Source: a gamma proteobacterium HdN1
GTDB taxonomy: Bacteria > Pseudomonadota > Gammaproteobacteria > Pseudomonadales > Ketobacteraceae
Assembly: GCA_000198515.1 (NCBI GenBank)
Contig: FP929140.1
Span: 3,508,527 to 3,572,526 of the forward strand
Direction: 5' to 3'
Length of the DNA stretch: 64,000 nt
The translations under genes were made by a program, and so were the position numbers. Shown here one piece after another: positions 40,066 through 48,177 of this stretch. Position 1 is the stretch's first letter. Each line of letters begins with the position of its first letter. The notes below the pieces were generated by a model that saw only the letters and a program-made list of their open reading frames with translations, was not told the DNA's origin and searched no databases.

Positions 40066-41433
40066 ATGGAGTTTCTTAATAATCTTGTCAATCAGATCAA
40101 TGGACTTGTATGGGGTCCTCCCATGCTGGTTGCAATTCTCGGCACGGGCTTCTTTTTAATGGTGCTACTGCGCTTTATGCCCCTCCTGCGTATTGGAACT
40201 GGCTTTGTACTGATGTGGCGCGGGCGCGCGATTGGCGATAAGAGTAGTGGCGAGATTAGCCCCTTTCAAGCACTGATGACCTGCCTTGCTGCAACCGCTG
40301 GAACGGGCAATATCGCGGGCGTAGCCACCGCGATCTTTCTAGGCGGCCCCGGAGCAATGTTTTGGATGTGGTGTACCGCGCTTGTCGGCATGGCCACTAA
40401 GTATTCCGAAGTGTTGCTAGCCGTTTATTATCGTGAGAAAGACGATAACGGTGAGCATGTAGGAGGCCCCATGTTTGCCATCAAAAATGGCCTTGGGAAA
40501 AAATGGATTTGGCTAGGCACAGCCTTTGCGATTTTTGGTGGATTTGCAGGGTTTGGGATCGGCAATATGGTGCAGGTCAACAGCATGGCGCTGGCGCTAG
40601 AAGCCACCTTCAAAGTGCCCTTGTGGGTTACGGGCGTGAGCACAATGGTCGTTGTCGGCTTGGTCATCCTCGGTGGTATTCAACGTATTGGTAAAGTGGC
40701 GGCTGCAATGGTGCCGTTCATGTGCGTTGGATATATTATCGCGTCGCTCGCCGTTTTAATCATTAATCGCGATGCGCTCCCCGGCGTATTTGAATTGATA
40801 TTTACGCATGCGTTTTCACCTACGGCAGCGACCGGTGGGTTTGCTGGCGCTGCGGTCATGGCCGCAATGCGCTATGGTATCGCGCGCGGTATTTTTTCTA
40901 ACGAGGCAGGCTTAGGCACTGCGGGGATCGCGCAAGCGGCAGGCACCACCAACAGCCCCGTACAATCCGGCATGATCGGGATGATTGGCACTTTTATTGA
41001 TACCATCATTATTTGCAGTCTGACTGGCTTGTCGATTCTTAGCACCGGCGTGTGGACAAGCGGCCAAAGCGGTGCAGCACTGTCGGCATCCGCATTCGAG
41101 TCTGCATTGCCTGGGATTGGCAGCGCGATCTTGTGTGTAGCGCTCGTTATTTTTGCGTTTACAACGATTCTTGGCTGGAGCTATTACGGTGAGAAATGCT
41201 GGGAATATCTGCTCGGCACGCGCTCTATATTGCCGTTTCGAGTGATCTGGGTGATCGCCGTACCGTTTGGTGCAATTACGCAGTTAGATTTTGCGTGGTT
41301 GCTGGCAGATACCTTGAACGGTTTAATGGCCATTCCAAACCTAATTTCGCTATTACTACTAAGCCCCGTAGTCGTAAAGCTTACCCGCGAATATTTTGAG
41401 CGAGATCGTCTTGATGTGGCGATAAAGGATTGA
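40066..41433 (+). CDS. Sodium:alanine symporter (AGCS family)
   Basis: 455 aa, ten or more membrane segments, ATG preceded by AAGGGGAAG. Family motifs: SPFQALMTCLAATAGTGNIAGV near residue 66, GPGAMFWMWCTALVGMATKYSE, GGPMFAIKNGLGKKW, and FSNEAGLGTAGIAQA. AGCS proteins import alanine or glycine with Na+ or H+. It stands alone after the MFS gene and is convergent with the SQR-like gene. Confidence 0.93.
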   Translation: MEFLNNLVNQINGLVWGPPMLVAILGTGFFLMVLLRFMPLLRIGTGFVLMWRGRAIGDKSSGEISPFQALMTCLAATAGTGNIAGVATAIFLGGPGAMFWMWCTALVGMATKYSEVLLAVYYREKDDNGEHVGGPMFAIKNGLGKKWIWLGTAFAIFGGFAGFGIGNMVQVNSMALALEATFKVPLWVTGVSTMVVVGLVILGGIQRIGKVAAAMVPFMCVGYIIASLAVLIINRDALPGVFELIFTHAFSPTAATGGFAGAAVMAAMRYGIARGIFSNEAGLGTAGIAQAAGTTNSPVQSGMIGMIGTFIDTIIICSLTGLSILSTGVWTSGQSGAALSASAFESALPGIGSAILCVALVIFAFTTILGWSYYGEKCWEYLLGTRSILPFRVIWVIAVPFGAITQLDFAWLLADTLNGLMAIPNLISLLLLSPVVVKLTREYFERDRLDVAIKD

Positions 41434-41439
41434 TTCCAT

Positions 41440-41482
41440 ATCCCCCGCCAAGCCTCAACAACCTTGTGGTGGGGCGGGGGAT
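41440..41482. other. GC-rich inverted repeat between convergent genes
   Basis: ATCCCCCGCC (41440-41449) and GGCGGGGGAT (41473-41482) form a perfect 10-bp stem with a 23-base loop, seven bases after the AGCS stop. There is no T-run, so it is not a canonical terminator, but it could stabilise or end the transcript. Confidence 0.5.
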
Positions 41483-41515
41483 CGACGAGATCTGGTGCTT
41501 ACGATCGCAACAGCG

Positions 41516-42643
41516 TTACCGCAAACTACGCAAATAAGCCGCTTCAAACCAGCGTTTTGCCCAATGTAATGGGGCCATTCTCGGCACGATCAGACGGCGT
41601 TTGCCGCGCCGATACACCAACATGCCGCTGTCCAACCCGTCGATTATGCAGGCGAGTTCGGTGCAAAACTCGTGTGATTCAGGGTCGCCACGCAGCACTG
41701 CCGCGATATTTCGGGCAGCAGCAACCGCTTGCAAATCGGCTTGGTGTGCCTGCTTCGCCATCCAGTCGGGGCCAGGAAAACTGCCAATATCCCCCGCAAC
41801 GTACACGCGCTGTAAGCCGGGTACCCGGCAGTTGGCGTCGCCTTGAATGAACCCGCCTTCGGAACGCGGTAGTTCGCACTGATCCAGCCATGCGGGGCCG
41901 GTAAGTCCAGGCATAAACAGAATCAGATCGGCATCGAATTCCCCGCCCTCCGTAACAACTTTGCTCGGCTCGAAACGCACCGGCTTATGGCCCAAATGCG
42001 TCTCAATCCCGCACCTGTCCATGTGTTCCAGAATCCGCTCCACCGCCGATTCACCCAAACGCTGCCCCGGCTTATTCGAAGGTGCGAAAAATACAAGCTT
42101 GAATAAATCGCGACGCTGCTGGCGGCGCAACAGGGTATCAATGCCGAATAAAAATTCAAACATCGGCCCACCGCGCATCGCCCCCGGTTCTTTCGGATTC
42201 GAAGCAAACCCGATGGCAATCGTACCGCCGTTCATCGCAGAAATCCGATCACGAATCACCTCGGCTTGAGCGATTCCCTCACAAGGAATAATCGCGTGTT
42301 CAATTCCAGGCAACTTGCGAATATAACGCCCACCGGTAGCGATGATCAGAAAGTCATTGGCTAACTCGCCATGATCCGTAACCACGCGCCGGCCGCCATC
42401 GAGCACCTGCTGAACACTGCCCTGAAACCACTTCACCTGCTGACGACAAAAGTAAGCCGCAAGATCAATCCGCAGATCTTGTCCGTGGCGAAGCCCTGCC
42501 GGCAGCCAGATCAGGCTCGGCAAATAAATCAGCTCATTCTTGGGGGAGACAACGGTAATGTCTGCCTGAACCTTACGGCGCCGCAGCTCACGAATGGCAG
42601 CAATGGCAGCAAACCCGCTGCCGAGAATGACAATTTGAGTCAT
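41516..42643 (-). CDS. SQR-like NAD(P)/FAD-dependent oxidoreductase
   Basis: 375 aa from the ATG at 42643 (GGAG with a nine-base spacer). The FAD-binding motif VILGSGFAAIAAIRELRRR opens the protein. The second part DFLIIATGGRYIRKLPG and the C-terminal GDIGSFPGPDWMAKQAHQAD belong to the sulfide:quinone reductase/NDH-2-like disulfide-reductase group. Sulfide:quinone reductases use three catalytic cysteines. I see Cys residues (YFCRQQ, IIPCEG) but cannot confirm the triad, so sulfide oxidation is not established. Convergent with the AGCS gene and divergent from ddh. Confidence 0.72.
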   Translation of the reverse strand: MTQIVILGSGFAAIAAIRELRRRKVQADITVVSPKNELIYLPSLIWLPAGLRHGQDLRIDLAAYFCRQQVKWFQGSVQQVLDGGRRVVTDHGELANDFLIIATGGRYIRKLPGIEHAIIPCEGIAQAEVIRDRISAMNGGTIAIGFASNPKEPGAMRGGPMFEFLFGIDTLLRRQQRRDLFKLVFFAPSNKPGQRLGESAVERILEHMDRCGIETHLGHKPVRFEPSKVVTEGGEFDADLILFMPGLTGPAWLDQCELPRSEGGFIQGDANCRVPGLQRVYVAGDIGSFPGPDWMAKQAHQADLQAVAAARNIAAVLRGDPESHEFCTELACIIDGLDSGMLVYRRGKRRLIVPRMAPLHWAKRWFEAAYLRSLR

Positions 42644-42864
42644 GAATATCTCCTTTTGGTTAAGCCTTATTGCGCAGGCGTAGCCGCTCGCGGAATTTTT
42701 GGGTAGATAGATTCTTGATTTTGGCGCATTGTTTGCTACCAAATGGTGCGAAACGCGCAGCGCGCGGTACATTAGAGTGCAAATTTGTCAGTCTCTGCGG
42801 TATATACTACTACCACTGTCAGCTTGCCTCCTCCTATTTTCAACAACGGATAAGACACTGTTTT

Positions 42865-43851
42865 ATGAGCCAAACCATACGCATCGGTATCGCCGGTTAC
42901 GGCAATCTTGGACGTGGCGTAGAAACCGCGATCCACAAAAATCCTGATATGAGCCTCGTCGGTGTCTTTACGCGCCGCGCCCCAGAATCAGTTGCAACGC
43001 TCTCGCCGCATACCGCAGTGTATTCGATGGACGCGCTGGCGAAGTTTCAGGACAAAATCGACGTGATGATTCTTTGCGGTGGTTCCAAAGACGATCTGCC
43101 CAAGCAAGGCCCCGCACTGGCCGCGATGTTCACAACGGTCGATAGTTTTGATACCCATGCGAAGATTCCTGAATATTTTGACGCGGTCGATGCCCCTGCA
43201 AAGGCAGGCAAACACACGGCACTGATTTCGATCGGTTGGGACCCAGGCATGTTCTCCATCAACCGTCTGTACGGCGAAGCGCTTCTTCCTGACGGTGCCA
43301 CCTATACCTTCTGGGGCAAAGGCGTAAGCCAAGGCCACTCCGATGCAATTCGTCGCGTTGCCGGTGTAAAGGCAGGCGTTCAATATACCATCCCCGCAAG
43401 TGCCGCAATGGACAAAGTGCGTAGCGGCGTGCGCCCAGCGCTTACCACGCGCGAAAAGCATACGCGCGAGTGTTTTGTTGTGTTAGAAGCGGGCGCAAAT
43501 GCCGATGCGGTTCGCGAGGCGATTGTTACCATGCCCGATTATTTTGCCGACTACGACACCATCGTTCACTTTATCGGCGAGGCAGAGCTGCACCAAGCGC
43601 ACAACCGCATGCCGCACGGTGGTTTTGTGATTCGCAGCGGCAACACCAGCGCCGAACAGGTGCAAGTCATCGAGTATTCACTGCAGTTGGACAGCAACCC
43701 AGAGTTTACCGCTAGCGTGCTCGTCGCATATGCACGCGCAGCTTACCGCCTCAATCAACGTGGGCAATTTGGCGCAATGACAGCCTTAGACGTAGCACCA
43801 AGCCTGCTCTCTATAAAATCTCCAGCTGAGCTGCGTAAAGAGCTGCTGTAG
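42865..43851 (+). CDS. ddh: meso-Diaminopimelate dehydrogenase
   Basis: 328 aa. NADP-dependent enzyme making meso-DAP from tetrahydrodipicolinate in one step. The N-terminus IRIGIAGYGNLGRGVETAI, VGVFTRRAPE, VDSFDTHAKIPE, STGWDPGMF-like SIGWDPGMFSINRLYGE, FWGKGVSQGHSDAIRRV and MPHGGFVIRSG align by eye along the whole length with the Corynebacterium enzyme (320 aa). Frame is open upstream to 42670, but the ATG at 42865 gives the correct N-terminus. The four-step succinylase route is the usual gammaproteobacterial pathway, so this gene may be an addition or a substitute. Confidence 0.93.
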   Translation: MSQTIRIGIAGYGNLGRGVETAIHKNPDMSLVGVFTRRAPESVATLSPHTAVYSMDALAKFQDKIDVMILCGGSKDDLPKQGPALAAMFTTVDSFDTHAKIPEYFDAVDAPAKAGKHTALISIGWDPGMFSINRLYGEALLPDGATYTFWGKGVSQGHSDAIRRVAGVKAGVQYTIPASAAMDKVRSGVRPALTTREKHTRECFVVLEAGANADAVREAIVTMPDYFADYDTIVHFIGEAELHQAHNRMPHGGFVIRSGNTSAEQVQVIEYSLQLDSNPEFTASVLVAYARAAYRLNQRGQFGAMTALDVAPSLLSIKSPAELRKELL

Positions 43852-43987
43852 TCGTGTGTGGCTGCGCACCAAATTGATGCGATTGCTTCTCTTTGGTGCG
43901 TGTTGGTGGCGCGATGAGCGATTTTGGTGCGATCTGGTTGCCTTGTCTGTTGGCTTGAGACGGCCTAGAGCAAGGCACCCCTGAATA

Positions 43988-44029
43988 CTCGTTGTTTAGG
44001 GCTCGTTGTTTAGGGCTCGGTGTTCAGCT
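43988..44029 (+). repeat. 14-bp tandem repeat at the end of the SDR gene
   Basis: ctcgttgtttaggg at 43988-44001 and 44002-44015, followed by a diverged third copy. It begins outside and runs into the last codons of the minus-strand SDR gene. Because each unit supplies CCCTAAAC on the minus strand, the stop codon itself lies in a repeat. Confidence 0.75.
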
Positions 44030-44861
44030 TCTTTAACTCTTGGGAAAGATTCGGCTGCGTGATTTTTAAGTACAGCGCTGGAAAATGCCGGTAAAGCCAT
44101 ACCGCCACCCGCATGATGCGTGGATAAATAATCAGGCTTTTATTTTTTTCAATATCGCGTAACGCCCATTCCGCAAATTGCGCAGGCGAACAAGACATCA
44201 TGCTTTCCCGCGTAAATTCGCGAAGATTAGAAGCCTTAAACCGAGGAAGATCTGCTGGGCCAGTCGCATCAAAGATTGGCGTATTCACAGCACCTGGGCA
44301 GAGCGTGATAATCTGCACGCCCTTGGTCGCCGCTTCCAAACGCAGGCTCTCCGACAAGCCAACCACCGCATATTTCGTCATCGCATAAGGCGTCATAATT
44401 GCCGAAGGCACTAAGCCCCCAACGGACGCGGTATTTACAATGGTGCCGTAGCCTTGCTTAATCATGAGTGGGTACGCGATGGATACACCATTGCTAACGC
44501 CGCGAATATTGACATCAATCATTCGATCATAATGTTCATGGGTAAGGGCAGAAGCATCGCAACCAAACCCAATGCCGGCGTTATTAAATAAATAATCAAT
44601 CCGGCCATGCTGCCTGATCACCTGCTGAACTGCCTTTTCAAAGGCGTCAAATTCGCTGACGTTAAAGCAAAGGCTGTGCGCCGAGGGGCCGAGATTTCCG
44701 AGTAGATCGTTCAGTGCCCCTTGGTTTCTGTCTGCAAGCCAAACTGTGGCACCCTTGTGGATCAGCGCCGTAGCAAGGGCCTGACCAATGCCCGAAGCTG
44801 CCCCCGTAATCACCACGATCTTGCCTTGCCAATGGGTGGATGTTTCTGAATTTGATGCCAT
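44010..44861 (-). CDS. Short-chain dehydrogenase/reductase
   Basis: 283 aa classical SDR. Cofactor motif VITGAASGIGQALATAL, DRN after beta-2 (which disfavours NADP and suggests NAD binding through Asp), NNAGIGFG, the catalytic Ser in NTASVGG, and Tyr/Lys in YAMTKYAVVGLSESL. A C-terminal extension (KSLIIYPRIMRVAVWLYRHFPALYLK) looks amphipathic or membrane-associated, as in some lipid-acting SDRs. Substrate unknown. It is divergent from the AraC gene across a 430-base gap. Confidence 0.85.
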   Translation of the reverse strand: MASNSETSTHWQGKIVVITGAASGIGQALATALIHKGATVWLADRNQGALNDLLGNLGPSAHSLCFNVSEFDAFEKAVQQVIRQHGRIDYLFNNAGIGFGCDASALTHEHYDRMIDVNIRGVSNGVSIAYPLMIKQGYGTIVNTASVGGLVPSAIMTPYAMTKYAVVGLSESLRLEAATKGVQIITLCPGAVNTPIFDATGPADLPRFKASNLREFTRESMMSCSPAQFAEWALRDIEKNKSLIIYPRIMRVAVWLYRHFPALYLKITQPNLSQELKKLNTEP

Positions 44862-45291
44862 AAGAAGCCTGATGGTGAGATAGGGTGGGGGCTACCATCT
44901 ATAGGGGATAGCGAGAGTGTGCGCAACCTTGATATGGACGATCCTTCGTTGTGTCTTTTTGTTGTAGTTGTGCGTATCTTGTTGTAGTTGTGCGTATCTT
45001 GTTGTAGTTGTGTGAGCGGCCAAAGCTGTCGTCTTACGATATTCCTCGCCAGAGTGCCTGCCTCAGACTCGGCGCATCGAACCATCTCGCGCTGCACGAG
45101 TTGATTTATAAAGGAAACTTAAAATTTCATTTTAAGAAATGGTATCTTAGGACGAGAGGGAGCGCGATTAAGAATTATTGGCGAAATTAACACTGGGATC
45201 TTCGTGCAGGATCCGTGGGTGGACAGGCTTTTGAAGCGTGGCTAGTATTTTATCTAATCACGGTAGTTAGAAGAATTAAAAAGTGATCACC
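44862..45291. other. Intergenic region between the SDR and AraC genes
   Basis: 430 bases without a credible gene. It holds a 20-bp tandem repeat (44961-45012) and an AT-rich perfect inverted repeat (CTTAAAAT at 45118-45125, ATTTTAAG at 45129-45136, three-base loop). Both divergent promoters must lie here; I cannot assign them securely. Confidence 0.5.
44961..45012 (+). repeat. 20-bp tandem repeat, 2.6 copies
   Basis: gttgtagttgtgcgtatctt at 44961-44980 and 44981-45000, identical, plus the first 12 bases of a third copy. It lies about 100 bases upstream of the SDR start. Confidence 0.9.
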
Positions 45292-46308
45292 ATGAAAGAA
45301 CCATTTATTCTCACCAGCTGGGTGAACATGTGTTTGGGTGGATTTAAAAGGGATCTCGCGATTCCGATTCCTGAATTATTTCGCCACGCGGAGATCAATG
45401 CTTCTTTTCTGAAACAGCCACTATTTCCCGTAGAAGCAGCAAATGCGTTGTTTCAGAGCGCCAGCGAGATGCTGGGGAATTTTACGATTGGCCTTGAAGC
45501 CGGGCGAAATATTTCCCCCACAACATTCCCCGCGCTTGGCTTTGCCGCGATTGCCAGCGAAAATCTGCTGGAGGGATTTCGGCTGATTGCAGACCACAGC
45601 CACGGCATTACCGACGTCACTCGGTTGTATGTATCAGAGCAAGCAGATTCCTATGGGTTTGGGTTTGACCCCTCTCCTGATGGCATGAATTTGCACGAGA
45701 TCGGCTATGATGCGGCCCTTAGCATGGTTGCACGGATCTGCAGACAATTGCAGGAGGGGCCTGCCGCAATTCGGGAAGTAGACATTGCCCATGATCGGCC
45801 CGCAAACTGGCAAAAGTTTGAACAGTACTTCAAGGCTCCGGTGCGCTGGAATCAGCCTTGTTACTGCCTTTATTTCGAGAAGGAATATTTTCTACGTCAG
45901 AATAAACACGCGGATCGCAGCCTCAAAGAATCGAGCGCAGCGATGGCAACCCAATATTTTGACGGCTTGCTCGAAACCACGCGTACCACGCACGTGGTAA
46001 GACGGCATATCAACCAAGCACTGGCAGATTCGGAGCTTAGCCTCGCCGATATTGCGGTAGTTTTGCATGTCAGCGAACGTACCTTGCAACGACAGCTAAG
46101 CCAAGAAGGAACTTCTTTTCGGCAATTAATGGACGACGTGAGAAGAGAAGCTGCGCGGCGCCATGTTCTTGAACGTAGGTCAAGTGTTTCTGAAATTGCA
46201 TTTGCGCTTGGATTTAACGATTCAGGTAACTTCAGCCGTGCATTCAAGCGCTGGTTTGGCTGTGCACCGCAGGCGTACCGCCAACGTTCTCTGCAGAGCT
46301 CTTTTTGA
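45292..46308 (+). CDS. AraC-family transcriptional regulator (OruR/ArgR-like)
   Basis: 338 aa from the ATG at 45292; a GTG three codons upstream is also possible and the Shine-Dalgarno is weak. The N-terminal part (GLEAGRNISPTTFPALGFAA, NLLEGFRLIADHS) is the arabinose-binding-like effector domain of PF12625-type regulators. The C-terminal two HTH motifs run from SLADIAVVLHVSERTLQRQL to VSEIAFALGFNDSGNFSRAF, ending with FKRWFGCAPQAYR. It is divergent from the SDR gene, which may be its target, and overlaps the small membrane-protein gene. Confidence 0.87.
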   Translation: MKEPFILTSWVNMCLGGFKRDLAIPIPELFRHAEINASFLKQPLFPVEAANALFQSASEMLGNFTIGLEAGRNISPTTFPALGFAAIASENLLEGFRLIADHSHGITDVTRLYVSEQADSYGFGFDPSPDGMNLHEIGYDAALSMVARICRQLQEGPAAIREVDIAHDRPANWQKFEQYFKAPVRWNQPCYCLYFEKEYFLRQNKHADRSLKESSAAMATQYFDGLLETTRTTHVVRRHINQALADSELSLADIAVVLHVSERTLQRQLSQEGTSFRQLMDDVRREAARRHVLERRSSVSEIAFALGFNDSGNFSRAFKRWFGCAPQAYRQRSLQSSF

Positions 46309-46832
46309 AGAAATTTACAAACTCAATATTCATTATTGTATTCGCAACGGTTGCGGCAGGCTTGTATGGAGCTGCCCACAACCAGATCTCCTACACGATT
46401 TCGCCTGAATATTTCACCAACATCAAATTCGCGCAATTTGGCTGGCTTCTCGTTGGTTTTGGTGACCGCGTCAACGCTGGGCTGATCGGATTTTCTGCCG
46501 CTTGCTGGTTTGGGACGATCTGTGGAACGCTAATCGCATTTAGGATGCGTCATATAGAAGATAGACAGCGCTTCATTCGATTCGCTTTTTTCCGGCTGGT
46601 TTTGGTGCTTATCACGAGCGCCTTGGTTGCGTTTGGCGTGAGCTTCTACTCTTACAGCCAAGATGCGTCAGCTCTTTTGGCTTATTGGCAGCATACCTCT
46701 ACCCATTACAGGATCAAAGAACCCTTATCCTTTGCCGTTGTAGCCCAGATGCACCGCATGAGCTACGTTGGCGGCGTAATAGGAATGCTTTGGCTACTTC
46801 TACCTGCTAAAAAGCTGAAAGCCCACCGCTAA
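46305..46832 (+). CDS. Small membrane protein of unknown function
   Basis: 175 aa. The TTG start overlaps the AraC stop (TTGA), suggesting coupled translation. Four hydrophobic segments (IFIIVFATVAAGLYG; VNAGLIGFSAACWFGTICG; LVLVLITSALVAFGVSFY; SYVGGVIGMLWLLLP) alternate with polar loops, including RMRHIEDRQRF between the second and third. I do not recognise a family. Linkage to an AraC regulator suggests it is expressed with it. A terminator overlaps its end. Confidence 0.65.
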   Translation: MKKFTNSIFIIVFATVAAGLYGAAHNQISYTISPEYFTNIKFAQFGWLLVGFGDRVNAGLIGFSAACWFGTICGTLIAFRMRHIEDRQRFIRFAFFRLVLVLITSALVAFGVSFYSYSQDASALLAYWQHTSTHYRIKEPLSFAVVAQMHRMSYVGGVIGMLWLLLPAKKLKAHR

Positions 46833-46847
46833 CCGGTGAGCTTTTTT
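46818..46847 (+). terminator. Terminator at the end of the AraC/membrane-protein operon
   Basis: AAAGCcCACCG (46818-46828) pairs with CGGTGaGCTTT (46834-46844), one mismatch, five-base loop, then T residues to 46847. The stop codon lies in the loop. Confidence 0.7.
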
Positions 46848-46898
46848 GCAAGCAGGATTTTTTTAATCTGTCTCGCTAGCGACGTTGTAGTGCGACTG

Positions 46899-48143
46899 TT
46901 ATTGGAAATTCCTCACAGCCTCATTAAGCCATTGTGACATACGGTTTACCTTTGCAGTGTTGCTCTTTGTCCATGTGATTGGCATTTCGAAATAGATAAA
47001 ACGCCCAGAATCAGGTGCGCCGGCTGTTCGTCCGTACTGACTGCGGCCGCTATGGACATAGACGGCACCCATGTTCCCCCTGTTGCAGTTGCCATCTGGC
47101 TTATGCCACCACGCGGCGGGAACACCGGATTTGCAGATTCGGATGCGCTGATCCACTTGGCTGGGGCGAAGGTTGTCGTTAATGTCGGATGCTAACACGA
47201 GGTCAGCAAAGTCATTTGCAGGCTTACCTCTTTCCCAAATAGAGGAACCTCGTCCGTTAGAAATCGTAAACCCTGGGGTGGATTTTCCATGCAGATTGAG
47301 CAACACGGATTGCGGGTATTTATCTGCAAATAAGGTAGTTACTTGATGAAACAATGAAAGATAGTTCTGCCCAACGTCAGACATTGGGCGTGGCCCGCAC
47401 GTTCCTCTTATGTCGGGGATCGAAGACTTGTGTGCGGCGTTGTTCAGCAACATCACAGCGTGCGATTCTGTCATGAAGCGCGCAACGGAATAATGAACAT
47501 TATCCGTTCCCTGATGGTGATTCTGCACCATCAGAGGTATCACCGCATTGGGCTGGCCATCCGGATTTTGTGGGTTGTAAAATTTCCCCATTCGCCACAC
47601 GAAAGATATATGGGCCTTTGAGCGAATTATTTTTTCCGGATGAGCGCTGCCCCCAGCTAGCTTTGTATGGAAAAATAGGAACCTTCCTTGATTGCCCCCG
47701 GCAGAACTATAAAAGAACCTGCACCCCTGTAGATCAAGGTCGCCAAGATAATAATCCATCGTAACAGGGGAGGGCGGGTTTACTCCCTTTTTATATTGAT
47801 GAAGCCCATCAAGCAGGTTCGATAATGCAGCGACCTGTGTGGGTGTTGCGTTCGTGAATTCCCGATTTACTTTCCCGTTAAATTGGACAATCAGTTGAGT
47901 AAACCCGTTGATATCAATAGGCCTTGATTCGAGGTCTCCGCTACATGCTGGAAAGCTCGCCCAATATTGCTCCTCGGTCATTGTTTTGTTTAGATTTTCG
48001 GAAGGCGTGCCAGCATAGCTTAGTGAAGCTAGTAACACACTGGTCGTTGCTAGCAGGACTTGGTTCGAGCGCCGGCGTTTCCATGGAGATTGCGTGCAAT
48101 CGCTTCGAATAGGTCTGTTATGCGTGAGAACTGACGTGCTCAT
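46899..48143 (-). CDS. Secreted protein of unknown function, second gene of the metalloprotease operon
   Basis: 414 aa from the ATG at 48143, which has GGGAG eight bases upstream; an ATG five codons earlier would place that GGGAG inside the gene. The N-terminal hydrophobic stretch after KRRRSNQ (VLLATTSVLLASLSYAGTP) with an ASLSYAG cleavage-type site predicts export, perhaps by Tat-independent Sec. Five or six cysteines (PACSGD, LQGCRFF, RGTCGPRP, RICKSG, GNCNRG) suggest disulfides. Histidine-rich MVQNHHQGTDNVHYSV and LLNLHGKS could bind metal. No family recognised. Thirty-four bases separate it from the metalloprotease gene upstream, so they are probably cotranscribed. Confidence 0.7.
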   Translation of the reverse strand: MSTSVLTHNRPIRSDCTQSPWKRRRSNQVLLATTSVLLASLSYAGTPSENLNKTMTEEQYWASFPACSGDLESRPIDINGFTQLIVQFNGKVNREFTNATPTQVAALSNLLDGLHQYKKGVNPPSPVTMDYYLGDLDLQGCRFFYSSAGGNQGRFLFFHTKLAGGSAHPEKIIRSKAHISFVWRMGKFYNPQNPDGQPNAVIPLMVQNHHQGTDNVHYSVARFMTESHAVMLLNNAAHKSSIPDIRGTCGPRPMSDVGQNYLSLFHQVTTLFADKYPQSVLLNLHGKSTPGFTISNGRGSSIWERGKPANDFADLVLASDINDNLRPSQVDQRIRICKSGVPAAWWHKPDGNCNRGNMGAVYVHSGRSQYGRTAGAPDSGRFIYFEMPITWTKSNTAKVNRMSQWLNEAVRNFQ

Positions 48144-48177
48144 AATTGATTCTCCCATCGTTCTATAACGACAACGT

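Noticed and set aside
41516-42643. Firm call as sulfide:quinone reductase
   Set aside because: The catalytic cysteine triad could not be confirmed, so only the broader flavoprotein group is claimed.
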